Positions 20,401 to 30,400 of a stretch of DNA of 64,000 nucleotides are shown here, piece after piece. The stretch comes from Liolophura sinensis (lineage: Eukaryota; Mollusca; Polyplacophora; Chitonida; Chitonidae): assembly GCF_032854445.1 (NCBI RefSeq), contig NC_088295.1:30498470-30562469 (forward strand), read 5' to 3'. A program made the position numbers and the translations under genes. The notes under the pieces were generated by a model, which saw only the letters and a program-made list of their open reading frames with translations, was not told where the DNA came from and ran no database searches. Numbering within the stretch: the first letter of the stretch is position 1; every line of letters starts with the position of its first letter.

Positions 20401-22938
20401 CCTAAACTGCTATTGACTTTATTCTAAGCCCTGCTTCTGGTACTGCCATATTTGACATTGTTTTCACGTTTTAGTATGATATAACCTTCATAAATGAATT
20501 TATTATATTCCTTGTAGTATATGACCTCACGGCAGTATGGTTTTAGAGCTTGATGTAAGGAAACTGTTATAAAAAATCAAAGTAATTTGTTCGCTAAGAC
20601 TGTAGAGTAGGCTGAGTTATTGCGTAGAGCTTGTTCGCTGAGACAGTAGAGTAAGCTGTGTTACTGCGTAGAGTTTGTTCGCTGATACAGAAAAGTAGGT
20701 TGTATTTCTGCGTGGAGTTTGCTCTAACCGCATGTTAATTGGTGCAGCTATTTGTAAAACAAATTCCTCTCCGCGCCCATTGCCAAGCATGCCGCATGTT
20801 TTTAATAATTACGACGCCATATGAGACAATGAATTCTTGTCGTCGAAACTCTGCTTTTGTAGATTAACATTATGAATCAGAAAAAGTGTTCTAAGTTCAT
20901 TTTTTGCTTTGCAAATATATAAACTTTCAACACATGGATGTGTAGAGCTTGTGTTGTTACATATGACTGACTAAAAGCACTTTTTTGTAGCGAGATTTTA
21001 CAGATTTTAGACAGCTGAATATAGGCGAATGACCAAAAGAAATAGACACACGTAAATAGTATAACAAGCGCGAATCAAGACAAATAATTCATCAGCGACT
21101 GCAGATTTCCCTATAGCTGGAAGTAAATTAAAACCACATGGGGCCTCCATGTTCAGGAACTCTTCACCAATCCAGATAATCTGATTATGTGCATTGGCAC
21201 GATCCCTATACGTGAGCTTAGACCATCACTTCATACAATCTAAGAAAAAAAATGTCCATATCACGTCACTTTGCGTGGATTTTGTAATGTATGGATATCA
21301 CTCTGATGTGTTTTATTTTACAGTTTTGACCCACGTAGTTGAAAAAGAAACAGATACTGAACTCGACGAAAAGGTAACGTTTCTTAATTAACTTATCATC
21401 TCTATTTGAAAGGCGTGAAGTTACACTTGATTCACTTTTCCTGACAACTGTATTTCGTACATGGCCATGTTAGTCATTTTGCCTGATCCTGAGAATTCTT
21501 ACACTACAGTGATTTGAGGTTTGTGTAGAAGGTAGAATATGTCTATGAAATTTTATTATGGAAATTTAACATACTATCCTGTATATACAAATTTAGTTTG
21601 CCCTAAATGGTGCAAATAAAATAGAACACCAAGAACTGAAAAGTATAGTAAAAGCATAGAGACTGCTCAGGAGGTATCTTACCTGACAAAAGCCCAATTA
21701 ATCGCCATGATGATTTGCTAATATCTCATAGGTCAACTGAAATTAATACTTATATTTATTACAACTGTTTCTTTTTTCAGTTGCCTCAGCCTTTTAAGCA
21801 GAGGCGTCTTCTTCTGAACAGAAAATGTCGGCAGCTGTTCACCAAGAGTGCACGTCGCATCATCTGGGAGCATTTTCCTCATGAACAGATGATCACTGAC
21901 GCGAACAGAAACTTTGCCTATTGCTCAGTGGAAAAAGCGGGGTCGACATTTTGGAAATCCATCTTCGCAAAGTTAGAGGGCAAAATGTTGCCGGATACAA
22001 CAGAAATTCCCATTGATGTGAAAACTAAAGACGAGATCCACGGAATTTTTCTTTATAAGCTCAAAAACTACTCTCAGCAACGAGCTATGGAATTCCTAAA
22101 GCACGCTCGCCTCATGCTCTTTGTCCGAGATCCATATATTCGACTCACTTCTGCTTATATGGATAAGCTGTTTTCGCCCAACCATTTCTACTGGGCTCAG
22201 ATCGGCAAACTGATTGTGTCCAGAGTAAGGCGAAACCCAACAAAGCATTCCCAGAAGTGTGGTCATGACGTAACGTTTAACGAGTTTTTACAGTATTTCG
22301 TGTTATCCGAAACGCGAAGGTCTGTACCTTCCGATCATCATTGGAAGCCTATATGGAGGATGTGCCAGCCATGTGCTTTGTCTTACAGATACATAGGCAA
22401 ACTGGAAACATTCACAAGCGATGCCGAGCAAATCCTTGCCATGTTGTCCGCGAACAATACTGTGTTCTTGCATGACGTCAGCAGACGTGACGCCATCGTA
22501 CGTGACGTCAGCCAGTACGTCATGTCCGTCTTGCAACACTTAGAAGAATACAAAAAATGTTTGACGCTACCAGAAATTTTACAACGACTGTGGGCGTTAT
22601 TTATTTTTAAGGGTTACTTTAAAGGAACAGAACCTTTTGTTTCACCTAATATATCCAAGAAAGATGTGTCCGTGAATTTGGAAACTTCACTGATTCACCA
22701 ATTCCTGAATATGACCATTCTCAAGATTAAAAAGACAGTGAATGCTAACTCACTGGATTCCAGGCGAAACAAGATTTCCAGAGAAATGTTTAGAACCGTA
22801 TCAACGTCTCTGTGTACTGACGTACAACGACTGGTTCACCCAGACTCTGTGTTGTTTGGATATAACAAAAATACTGACATCTGTTCTCAAGATGGTGCGA
22901 CTTCCCCTGTATCTTCAATAGATCCGAACTGGGTCTGA
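14310..22938 (+). CDS. Carbohydrate sulfotransferase, CHST8-14 type (437 aa, three exons)
   Basis: Exons 14310-14415, 21324-21373 and 21781-22938 join in frame (phases 1 and 0) into 437 codons. Residues about 8-25 form a signal-anchor helix after the basic start MVRLKK, giving a type II Golgi membrane protein. A short acidic stem follows, then a Sulfotransfer_2 catalytic domain. Family members move sulfate from PAPS to GalNAc, GlcA or related sugars on glycans. The 5'-phosphosulfate site is YCSVEKAGSTFWK (about 99-111). The 3'-phosphate site is VRDPYIRLTSAYMDK, with Arg168 and Ser176. HWKPIWRMCQPC and YIGKLETF match the conserved chondroitin/dermatan 4-sulfotransferase block. The usual P-K-V-A-C/G core of the first site is changed to E-K-A-G-S. 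The exact acceptor sugar cannot be inferred. Confidence 0.88.
14590..14841 (+). mobile_element. SINE family B, 3' part, in sulfotransferase intron 1
   Basis: A plus-strand copy matching the reverse complement of 37741-37980, including CAACGACTGGTTGACCCGTA, TAAGTCGTCTCAGTGA and a tail ending in ACTCACTCACTCAC. The tRNA head is missing. Confidence 0.85.
14850..15420. repeat. Diverged ~75-80-bp tandem repeat plus a ~22-bp block
   Basis: Between 14860 and 15300, units share a sequence like CGTCATACACTGTAAATTC, then GAAGTTACATGAGCTACT. The spacing is about 75-80 bp over roughly five copies. At 15310-15415 a shorter unit (CTAGCCAGTTATACAGTAGTT) recurs about four times. The block is intronic. Confidence 0.6.
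16510..16782 (+). CDS. Unassigned 90-codon open frame in the intron
   Basis: An open frame with mixed, lysine-rich composition, containing GRSGSVVCKTTLKTKHARTK and ending in TQGMVEANELN. It starts just before an acceptor-like CGCAG. I recognise no family. It could be an exon of a nested gene, a mobile-element scrap or chance. Confidence 0.2.
   Translation: MRRKSEIKTLKFSSGFLLNLGARTDIRVLAVKHYGRSGSVVCKTTLKTKHARTKKGYIERNKNGFIQERQFRVFSDGRMTQGMVEANELN
16806..16870 (-). mobile_element. SINE tail fragment
   Basis: A TTTATTTATTTATT run followed by GGGTTTTACTTCGTATTCAA and GAATATTTG, which is the family A 3' end on the minus strand. The rest is missing. Confidence 0.6.
16985..17345 (-). pseudogene. 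Reverse-transcriptase fragment, second copy of the 7.4-9.2 kb family
   Basis: The minus strand encodes QDKRDMFNFDCVDYPYVDN and GPVYDMSIFRLVEFM, then LLQKLVSQGYAIKRVHLKF and LKFYKEN. These align in order with the thumb region of the element at 7463-8547 (YDKRDNFNFDIVNYPYLDG, then LLAQKLVCQRYSIKRLHSNF). Only the C-terminal part survives, and it is degraded. Confidence 0.8.
17650..17990. repeat. Diverged local repeat
   Basis: Three loosely similar segments begin with TTTCCGGACTTTTT- or TTTCTCAGTTTTTTTC-like sequence and continue into AAAATGGCTCATCGTTTTGAA-like sequence, roughly 100-130 bp apart. The similarity is low. Confidence 0.4.
18347..18368. repeat. G22 homopolymer
   Basis: An uninterrupted run of 22 guanines on the plus strand in sulfotransferase intron 1. 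It could form a G-quadruplex and is prone to length error in sequencing. Confidence 0.95.
19316..19582 (+). mobile_element. SINE family A, full length, 13-bp target-site duplication
   Basis: An intact-looking tRNA-SINE with box A (CGCTCAGTCGG), box B (GAGTTCAAGTCC), a body, and a tail ending AATCAAATAAATAAAATCAA. The perfect 13-bp direct repeat TTAAAGTTATGTC flanks it (19303-19315 and 19583-19595), which indicates a fairly recent insertion into sulfotransferase intron 1. Confidence 0.96.
20587..20720. repeat. 44-bp repeat, three copies
   Basis: TTGTTCGCT begins at 20587, 20631 and 20675, exactly 44 bp apart. Each is followed by ARACAGTAGAGTARGCTG and TACTGCGTAGAGT. Confidence 0.8.
21324..21373 (+). 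CDS. Sulfotransferase exon 2 (stem)
   Basis: A 50-nt exon between a TTTTACAG acceptor and a GTAACG donor. It completes codon 36 and adds LTHVVEKETDTELDEK, an acidic luminal stem segment. Its phases (1 in, 0 out) fit the neighbouring exons exactly. Confidence 0.75.
21781..22938 (+). CDS. Sulfotransferase exon 3 (catalytic domain)
   Basis: The exon begins after a TTTCTTTTTTCAG acceptor and runs 385 codons to a TGA at 22936-22938. It contains the whole PAPS-binding and acceptor-binding domain. The open frame extends upstream to 21715, but that part is intronic by its composition and by the strong acceptor. Confidence 0.9.
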   Translation: MPQPFKQRRLLLNRKCRQLFTKSARRIIWEHFPHEQMITDANRNFAYCSVEKAGSTFWKSIFAKLEGKMLPDTTEIPIDVKTKDEIHGIFLYKLKNYSQQRAMEFLKHARLMLFVRDPYIRLTSAYMDKLFSPNHFYWAQIGKLIVSRVRRNPTKHSQKCGHDVTFNEFLQYFVLSETRRSVPSDHHWKPIWRMCQPCALSYRYIGKLETFTSDAEQILAMLSANNTVFLHDVSRRDAIVRDVSQYVMSVLQHLEEYKKCLTLPEILQRLWALFIFKGYFKGTEPFVSPNISKKDVSVNLETSLIHQFLNMTILKIKKTVNANSLDSRRNKISREMFRTVSTSLCTDVQRLVHPDSVLFGYNKNTDICSQDGATSPVSSIDPNWV

Positions 22939-23002
22939 TAACGGCTAATTCTGTAAGCTTATAAAATATTTCATATGCAAAATGTTTTAAACACTTATAT
23001 GT

Positions 23003-23008
23003 AATAAA
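23003..23008 (+). terminator. Polyadenylation signal of the sulfotransferase gene
   Basis: A canonical AATAAA lies about 65 nt after the stop codon. No better candidate is nearer. Confidence 0.6.
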
Positions 23009-23029
23009 GTAAAGCATGTAAAAGTATTC

Positions 23030-25520
23030 AAGAAGGAGAGTAAGATTTATGACAAAATGAAGGCTATTCTTGGTTATTGATATTTTCATTTTGTTTGTTT
23101 TCTTGGCTCTAATATAGGTCCTTCTCTTGACGTACACGTATGTCGATTTACCATGATATTTTCTTTTAAAAGCAGGTAATTTACTAACAATTAGGACTTT
23201 CCCAGTTTAACTGGTGGATCCTCGATTTCTCAGTTTTTGGTGCCGTCGATTTTCCGACAGTTTTTCGAAAGTTCAAAGGTCTTTATAGTTACGCCGTTAA
23301 TCAACAAAGACATGATGAAGTACACTTCTATGTTTTTGTAACTGAGTTATTAACCGGTTTCTACACCAGAGGTTATGCCAATGGTTCATGACTCAGGCCA
23401 AAGTTCTTTAGTTAGTCGTTCAGCCCCACTGAAATAGATAAGAATGCTTCCAATTTTATCTGTGTCTGACTTATTACTACGTTATATTATACTGGAGCTT
23501 TTACCAGTGCTTCTACTCGTTAAAATATAGACGCAGTTTCAGTAGCAAATGTTGGCATCACATCCTGATGGTAGAATTTGTATTTATAAAATTGTATCAT
23601 TCAGCACAATCGTAACGTGTGTATTATCAGACACACGCTACCGCATGTGACAGAGAGCATTGTTTTATCTAAATGTTATGCGAATAACATAAATAATGTA
23701 TATAGTTCAAACTGAACGCTGCGTCGTTCTATGCATCCCATTCTACTCTTGCATCAGCTTATGACATTGCGATTTAGAAAACTTTTAATACCTGTAGTCC
23801 ATTAATGAGAATTGCACGAATCGATGAAAACATTCAGTCCAGAAGGCGTGTCTTCATGGATGAAATCAAATATATCCGCGTCATCCATGTGTTAATATCA
23901 ACACGATATGTCCACAACTGGCGAAGTGCGATCCAAGAATAGGCAGCATGCGTACCGTGGATGAAACTTTGTCTCCACTGGTCCACAGAGGCGATAGGCA
24001 CATACCAAATACTCCTGGATGATCGTTAAAATTACAACCAATGAACTACTATATTTAGCAGGATATATAACGGGCTGTTTAAACTTTTGTTAATCGTTGA
24101 CGAAAATGAATAATCAGCCCGTGAGAAATCATTATCTTTAACCAGCACCATTACTGTCAGAAAACACTAGCCCTTAACACTACACCGAGTTATTACTGAA
24201 AAACAAATTGTGCACCCACTACAACTCACGACGACGTAAGCAACTATATTCAGTCATTTTTGTATGATTTCTATACGTACTTGGAAGTAGGCCTTTGGTG
24301 GATTACAAAACAGATTATCAGGAAAGTTAGTGAATATAATATGTACAACCACAGTATAGAGTGGAAAATGCAAGCAGCGAGAACATAGTTGAAAAATGGT
24401 TATACGTAACCTGTGAAATACGGCCTCTTATCAAATTATCTCGGGGTTTTATTTCAGCTGTTTATGTAACTGCTTAGACAGCAGTAACTTGTGCATCCCT
24501 TACACCATGGTTTAAGTAGAATTAGGTAAAAACATGTAGTGATGTTTGTGGCAATACCTGAGAAGTCACTGTTTCTTACATTATATTTTTATCTTGTTAT
24601 TTTTTGCATAGAAAATCTTTTATATTGGAAAGTAGGTTTTGTAAGTAAACTATGTACCATAAAACCAGTACTGGGATTCGGAAACAAATATTCTTGCCTG
24701 CATGTACCACTAGTATCTGTAATATGGCTGAAATATTGCCAATGTGGCGTTAAGCGATAATCATTCGTTCACTAGTATCTATAAGTATTTCCCCCCTTCC
24801 TTATACAATCGTCAGTATTAGGGGCACATATCCTTAACCATCACCATGGCTATCAAAATCAGAAACCACATTAAGTTGTTATAGATTATATGTAACAATT
24901 CCCCAAAAGTTCTTGTAGGCTAACATGTACATACAGTTTAGAGGTAAGTGGTACCTGTTAACAGCTAACATGTTGTACAAAGCACGACAGTACCTAAAAT
25001 GTCAAAAGTACCATCTGACTCCAAACGAAGATCAGAACTGACAATAACTTTTCACACACCCTTAACCAGTTTCACTGATGGAAGCAACGTACCTTTGACT
25101 AACATTAAGACTGACAAAAACCATGAACCATACAGCGCTATAAGCAGCGCAAACCTGAATAAGTAACACACTGCCAAGGGACCTTCGGCTTTGACCAGAA
25201 CAAGAGCCTTTTAAATTAGACCTCATTACGGCTAAGCAGTACAAAGATTGTCAAAAGCCATGTAATGTCAATAAGCCACAAAAAGGCAAAGGCCCTTTCG
25301 TCACTAATGATACAAAGATGGTCAAAATCCGCTGTACATAGTATCAACCAGGAAGATTTTAGTCAGGGGCCTCTTACCACCAACAATTTCCAACTTCCAA
25401 GTACAAAATTGGTCAAAATGCCCTTAACTTCAACCAGTAACAAAACATAATAGCCAGGGCCCTGTTAGTGGTTACAATTTAACCAAAACCTGTGTGAAAG
25501 TCTAATTAATCTATGAGTCT
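23030..25520. other. Intergenic, mostly unassigned
   Basis: No gene recognised. A SINE-tail scrap (TGGCGTTAAGCGATAATCAT) lies near 24743. From about 24990 to 25450 a phrase like ACAAAGATGGTCAAAATCC recurs four times at irregular spacing (near 24995, 25247, 25313 and 25402), suggesting a very old tandem repeat. Confidence 0.4.
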
Positions 25521-25524
25521 GGCA

Positions 25525-26123
25525 GAATTGTAGAGCCTTTACAGCCTAGCTCTGTCAACTGGCTACGCGGAAGGCGAGATCGCACTGAATCGCTTGCAGC
25601 GCTCCACTGAAGTCATGCTCTGAGTGTTCTTATACATGTATTCTTAGTAAAACGCACACAGTAATGGGTCGTTGGCCTACCTTGTTAGAACAAACCCGAA
25701 GACAAACAAATAAACTCCGACTTAGTTTTTTTCTCCAACCCCATGATAGACTTCGTTTTGAAATCGGTGCATCTACACTATAAAAACGTTGACTTCTCCC
25801 CCACCACAACAAAGCCTCCCTGTACCAAATTTCTACAATACCGAACTGAAATTCGACGCTTTCTTGGAGTAGATGTATCGATTTCAAAACGAGGCCAAAT
25901 ATGGAAAACGAAGGAAAACGTTGAGGCGAAGTTTTATGTTTATCCTCGGGTTTCTTTCTAACAAGGTAGGCCAACGACTAAACACAGTGTGGACTTTACT
26001 ATGAATAGATCTACGAGCAATCAGAGCATATCTTACATGGAGCGCTTCAGAGCGATCTCGCCTTCCGCAAGGTTGGTAAAGCGAGTAGGTAGGGCTAGAC
26101 TGTATAGGCAAGCTCTAGAATTG
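25525..26123. mobile_element. Foldback element (long imperfect inverted repeat)
   Basis: Left arm 25525-25780 and right arm about 25866-26123 are imperfect reverse complements. Matching blocks occur in mirrored order: GGAAGGCGAGATCGC, GGTCGTTGGCC, CTTGTTAGAA, and CGTTTTGAAATCG followed by ATCTAC. The centre is near 25824. No transposase is visible, so it resembles a non-autonomous foldback or MITE-like DNA element. Confidence 0.75.
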
Positions 26124-26358
26124 TTCTACAATGACTCCTGATATGCGCCGGTTCGTCTAGGGCTTTAAATCGGAAGGTGTTTCAGGTACATGATGAAAAG
26201 CGCTTCAGTGCAATCTCGACTTCCGCAAGGTTGATAAGGCGAGTTGGTAGGGACAGGCTGTAAAGGCAAGCCTTAGAATTGTTCTACAATGGGTTCTCAT
26301 ATGCGCCGGTTCGTCTAGGGCTTTAAATCGGACGGGCGAGCTGGTAGGGCTAGACTAT
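26040..26358 (+). repeat. ~160-bp direct duplication at the foldback's right arm
   Basis: 26040-26175 and 26200-26333 are near-parallel copies. Both contain CTTCCGCAAGGTTG, AATTGTTCTACAATG, ATATGCGCCGGTTCGTCTAG and GGCTTTAAATCGGA. A third partial unit (GGTAGGGCTAGACTAT) follows. The first copy overlaps the foldback's right arm. Confidence 0.8.
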
Positions 26359-26496
26359 ACAACCTATTATATTATTATGAAAGGTATCATCATTAAATAC
26401 GAACTTTTGATATTGTCAAAATATACCGGTATGTCTACATAATTAGTTTGCTTATCTTCTATGCTGTTCCTTTCAGCGCTTAGAAGCTCATAAGAT

Positions 26497-26892
26497 TTAT
26501 GATTTTGAAGTCAGAATAGTGCGTGTGATGTCTCTTAATTTGGTGCCATGCGATTTGCGTGCCCTCTGATTTTTATAACGGTCTTGCTGGTTTTGTTTTA
26601 CCGATATGCCTCGACCGTAACGGCCGTGCATGCCGGGAACACCTGATCTGCATGCCACACATGTAGTAGCAGCCTTCCAGAGACATCGATCAATGGGTTG
26701 GAGATAAAACAGGCTCCAATGACCGTGGAAAGCGAATAACAGGTGAGACCAGGAGTTGTGGCCAAACAAAAAGCTTTCACGGATCTGTGCGATGCCAGAG
26801 GCTACAAGGAGATCGGGCAATGCCAGTTTGTCGATACACCTACCACTGACTTGGCATTCAGCAATCTGGATGTAACAAAACCCGAGGCTCAA
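26497..26892 (-). CDS. Unassigned 131-codon open frame
   Basis: Non-repetitive composition with W-S-H-L-L-F-A-F-H-G-H-W and a basic C-terminal tail ending in ILTSKS. No family was recognised. Other frames of the same stretch are also open (60 codons, minus), so coding status is doubtful. If real, it would be transcribed divergently from the selenoprotein gene. Confidence 0.2.
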   Translation of the reverse strand: MSLGFCYIQIAECQVSGRCIDKLALPDLLVASGIAQIRESFLFGHNSWSHLLFAFHGHWSLFYLQPIDRCLWKAATTCVACRSGVPGMHGRYGRGISVKQNQQDRYKNQRARKSHGTKLRDITRTILTSKS

Positions 26893-27367
26893 TAGACTGA
26901 AGCTTTAGACCTTTTGTATTGGAAGTATATATCATTTCTGAAGAAAGTGTCCATACGAAGAGCGGTCATATAAAATAGGAATTCGGACAGCGATGGGCGG
27001 AGTGTAATGAGAGAGTACATGTAAAAGGGGCTTTATTTAGGACTTAACCTGAAGAATCCGAAGAAATCTGTTTAAAGGCTTGGAGTGAAGTCGCCGTTCG
27101 GAACAGAAAATAGTTTTGTGGAAACAGTGGGAACAAAAACCGGTTTTTAGTAACATTGGGAAGAAGAATCTTTAGAACAAAAAGCTGATTCATCAGCTGG
27201 ATCAGAAGGCTACCTTGAAGGCTCAGGAAAAAGATTGGTCCTCGCAAGAAAAAGTCTCCTTGAACCAAAAGACGGTTTGATGGGAGAAGGAAGTTTTCCT
27301 GGTCATCAGCGTCACCACAATTTATACCAGTTATAGTCTGATAGCTGCGGATCACAAGAATTCAAGC

Positions 27368-27432
27368 ATGTCGAGGTTCGACACGATCAGTTCCACGTCT
27401 CGGAAGCCGGTAATAGTTCACGTCGATTATTG
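27368..27432 (+). CDS. Selenoprotein exon 1
   Basis: It encodes a Ser/Thr-rich start (MSRFDTISSTSRK), strand PVIVHVDY, and the first two bases of Cys22. A strong GTAAGT donor follows. The split codon TG|T becomes Cys when joined to exon 2. Confidence 0.82.
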
Positions 27433-30400
27433 GTAAGTTATTCATTAATCAAAGAATATCTCTATACACTAGTTTATAAGAGGATACTTAATATTGAAAT
27501 AAGATACAAATAAACCTATAGTTGAGAAAATGTCCACAAAACTTAAATCGTGAGAATGAATGAACAGTATGAACTTTATTTAATCAAAAGTTAATGCTGA
27601 TATTTCATTCAGCCAATTTCCGACAAATGGCTATTTGGCCATTCACTTTACTAAAACTTACGCTGACATCCTTGTGTACTGTGTACAAGCCTTCATAGGA
27701 CACTTTAGAGCTTGCTTTAATCTCGCTGTATATAAATAGGTTCTGTCATTGCCCTTAACCGCGAAGCTTTCTCAATAAAAACTTCCAGATCTGAGACTCA
27801 GCTTACATATGATTTGCTGGAATATCACAGCCGAAGCGCAATGGGCAATTCGAGTTACCAAAGCCAAAGTATGAGTGTGATCAGAGTAGTAGATACAAGC
27901 CGTGTATTATGTGTGTATAGTAAACATCACTACAAATCCTTGTATACAATTTAGGCGATGATTTCACAGAAGACATATACATATAATAAAAATATGATCT
28001 CTATGGAAACAAATTGTGATCAGTCGCCATTTACCGATGTACAAAATGCTCAAACATGGAACGAATGACTGGTTATGAAATGTAGATATTAAACAGAGAG
28101 ATTTCGCGGTTCTGTATATCAATAGTCTGCAGTTGTTTTTGCTGAAATGTAAAAGGAATAAATTAACAAATTCACATGAAAATTAACGCTTCTTTCTATA
28201 CTCCCTCTACCTGGCAAGTAGGCCCCGTTGCGGTTTATAATACTTTATACAACCCAAAGAGTTTCATACCCAAAGAGTGTTATATAATACAAAACTCTTT
28301 TGGAATTTTTTATTTATTTATTTATTTATTTTATGTTTTGCATTGCATAGGAACGTATATAGACTGTACGACGGCGGTCAGTTTTGTATTTAGGTGAAAC
28401 AGAACAACACATGGAGGAAACCACCGCACCCCGCTACGTTTACCTAACCTCCCGACGAGAGGTCATAATCGAGACAGCATAGCCGCTGTATTACGTATGA
28501 AATTCCTGGTTAGCATCAATACAATTGCTATCAATCCCTGCATTTTTATACATCTCGATTATTCTGCGCCTAATAGGCATCAAGTATTAATAACCATATT
28601 ACATTTCTACAATCCAACAAATTACAATATATTAAGTGCGGAATGTATGCGATAAGTTGAGGTTTGGACTGTGGCAGTATGCGGAGACAGAATTTGCTTT
28701 TTGTCAACAGACATGCAGGGTGAAAAAAGTTTCCGATAAGCCTAGCTGATGGAAAGGTATATCGGTATTTGAGATGTAGGGATGTAGGGTAATTTTGTAT
28801 TTATTTGCAGTCTGTCCTACATGACAGAACGGAAAACTTAAATAGGACATTGATTTTGTGATGTTGGAGAAAAAAAATAAGCTGTCTGGATCGACAACGT
28901 TTACTTGATGACCTTTAGAAAAACTATAAAAGAAGCTGAGCGTCTTTAGCACGTGTGTAGCAAATAGAGCCTTCACCTTTCTTGCAAGAAATAAATTGTC
29001 AGTTATAAAACATAGGGATAAGCTATAAAAAAAAAAGAACGGTGCACAGACTGACTAAAGCCATACCCAGATCTTACTGTTCATCATTACCATCCACCAA
29101 AACCTGACGACTAGACTTCTCCAATACATGATACCAGTCTTATTTTATGTATGTTAACAAGTTACTTTTAAGTAAACAAATGTAGGTACTTGTGAACGGA
29201 TTCCGGGAACGGTGCATATAAACAGAGCTAGAATATGGGCTTGAGCAAAACCCTTGGGATAGCTAGAATTTGGGCTTTAGCATAACCGTTGGAATAGAGC
29301 TAGAATATAGACTTTAACATAACCCTTGGGACAGAGCTAGAACATGGGCTTTACCATAACCATTGGGATATAGGTAGAACATGGGCTTTACCATAATCCT
29401 TGCGATACAGGTAGAACATGGGCTTTAGCATAACCCTTGCGATACAGGTAGAACATGGGCTTTACCATAACCCTTGGGATAGCGAGGATATGGGTTTTAG
29501 CATAATCCTTGGGGTAGAGCTAGAACACGGGCTTTACCATAAACAAGGGGTGGAGATAGAACATGGCTTTAGCGTTATTCTTTGGATAGCTAGATAACTC
29601 TTGGGACAGGGCAATAATATGGACTTTAGCATAAGCCTTGGGATAGCTAGGATATCCGTTTTAGCATAGCCCTTGCGACAAAACTGGAACATGGACTTTA
29701 GCATAACCCTTGGGATAGCTAGAATATGGACTTTAGTGGTAGAGTTGAGATAGCTAGAATATGAGCTTTAACACAATCCTTGGATAGAGCTAGAATATGG
29801 ACTTTAACATAGCCCTTTGGATAGGGCTAGAATATGGGTATTAGCATAACCCTTTGGATAGAGCTAGAATATGGGTATTAGCATAACCCATGGGATAGAG
29901 ATAGAACATGTGACTTAGCGGGACGTCTGGGATATCTAGAATATGGGATTTAGCATAACCCTTTGGATAGAGCTAGAATATGGGCTTTAGCATAACCCGT
30001 GGTATAGAGCTAGAACGTGTGATTTAGCATAACGTCTGGGATAGCTAGAATATGGGATTTAGCATTACCCTTGGGATACAGCTAGAATATGGGATTTAGC
30101 ATTACCCTTGGGATACAGCTAGAATATGGGATTTAGTATTACCCTTGGGATACAGCTAGAATATGGGATTTAGCATTACCCTTGGGATACAGCTAGAATA
30201 TGGGATTTAGCATTACCCTTGGGATACAGCTAGAATATGGGATTTAGCATTACCCTTGGGATACAGCTAGAATATGGGATTTAGCATTACCCTTGGGATA
30301 GAGCTTGAATATGAACTTTAGCGTAACCATTGGGATAGAACTAGAACATGGACTTTAGCATAACCCTTGAGATAGAACTGGAACATGGACTAGCTAGAAT

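Noticed and set aside
27842-27925. A frame reading ...SSRYKPCIMC before a GT, first considered as the N-terminal exon of the Rdx protein because of its C-x-x-C
   Set aside because: It lacks the beta strand before the motif, has a poor donor (GTATAG), and is superseded by the exon at 27368-27432, which fits strand, phase and donor.
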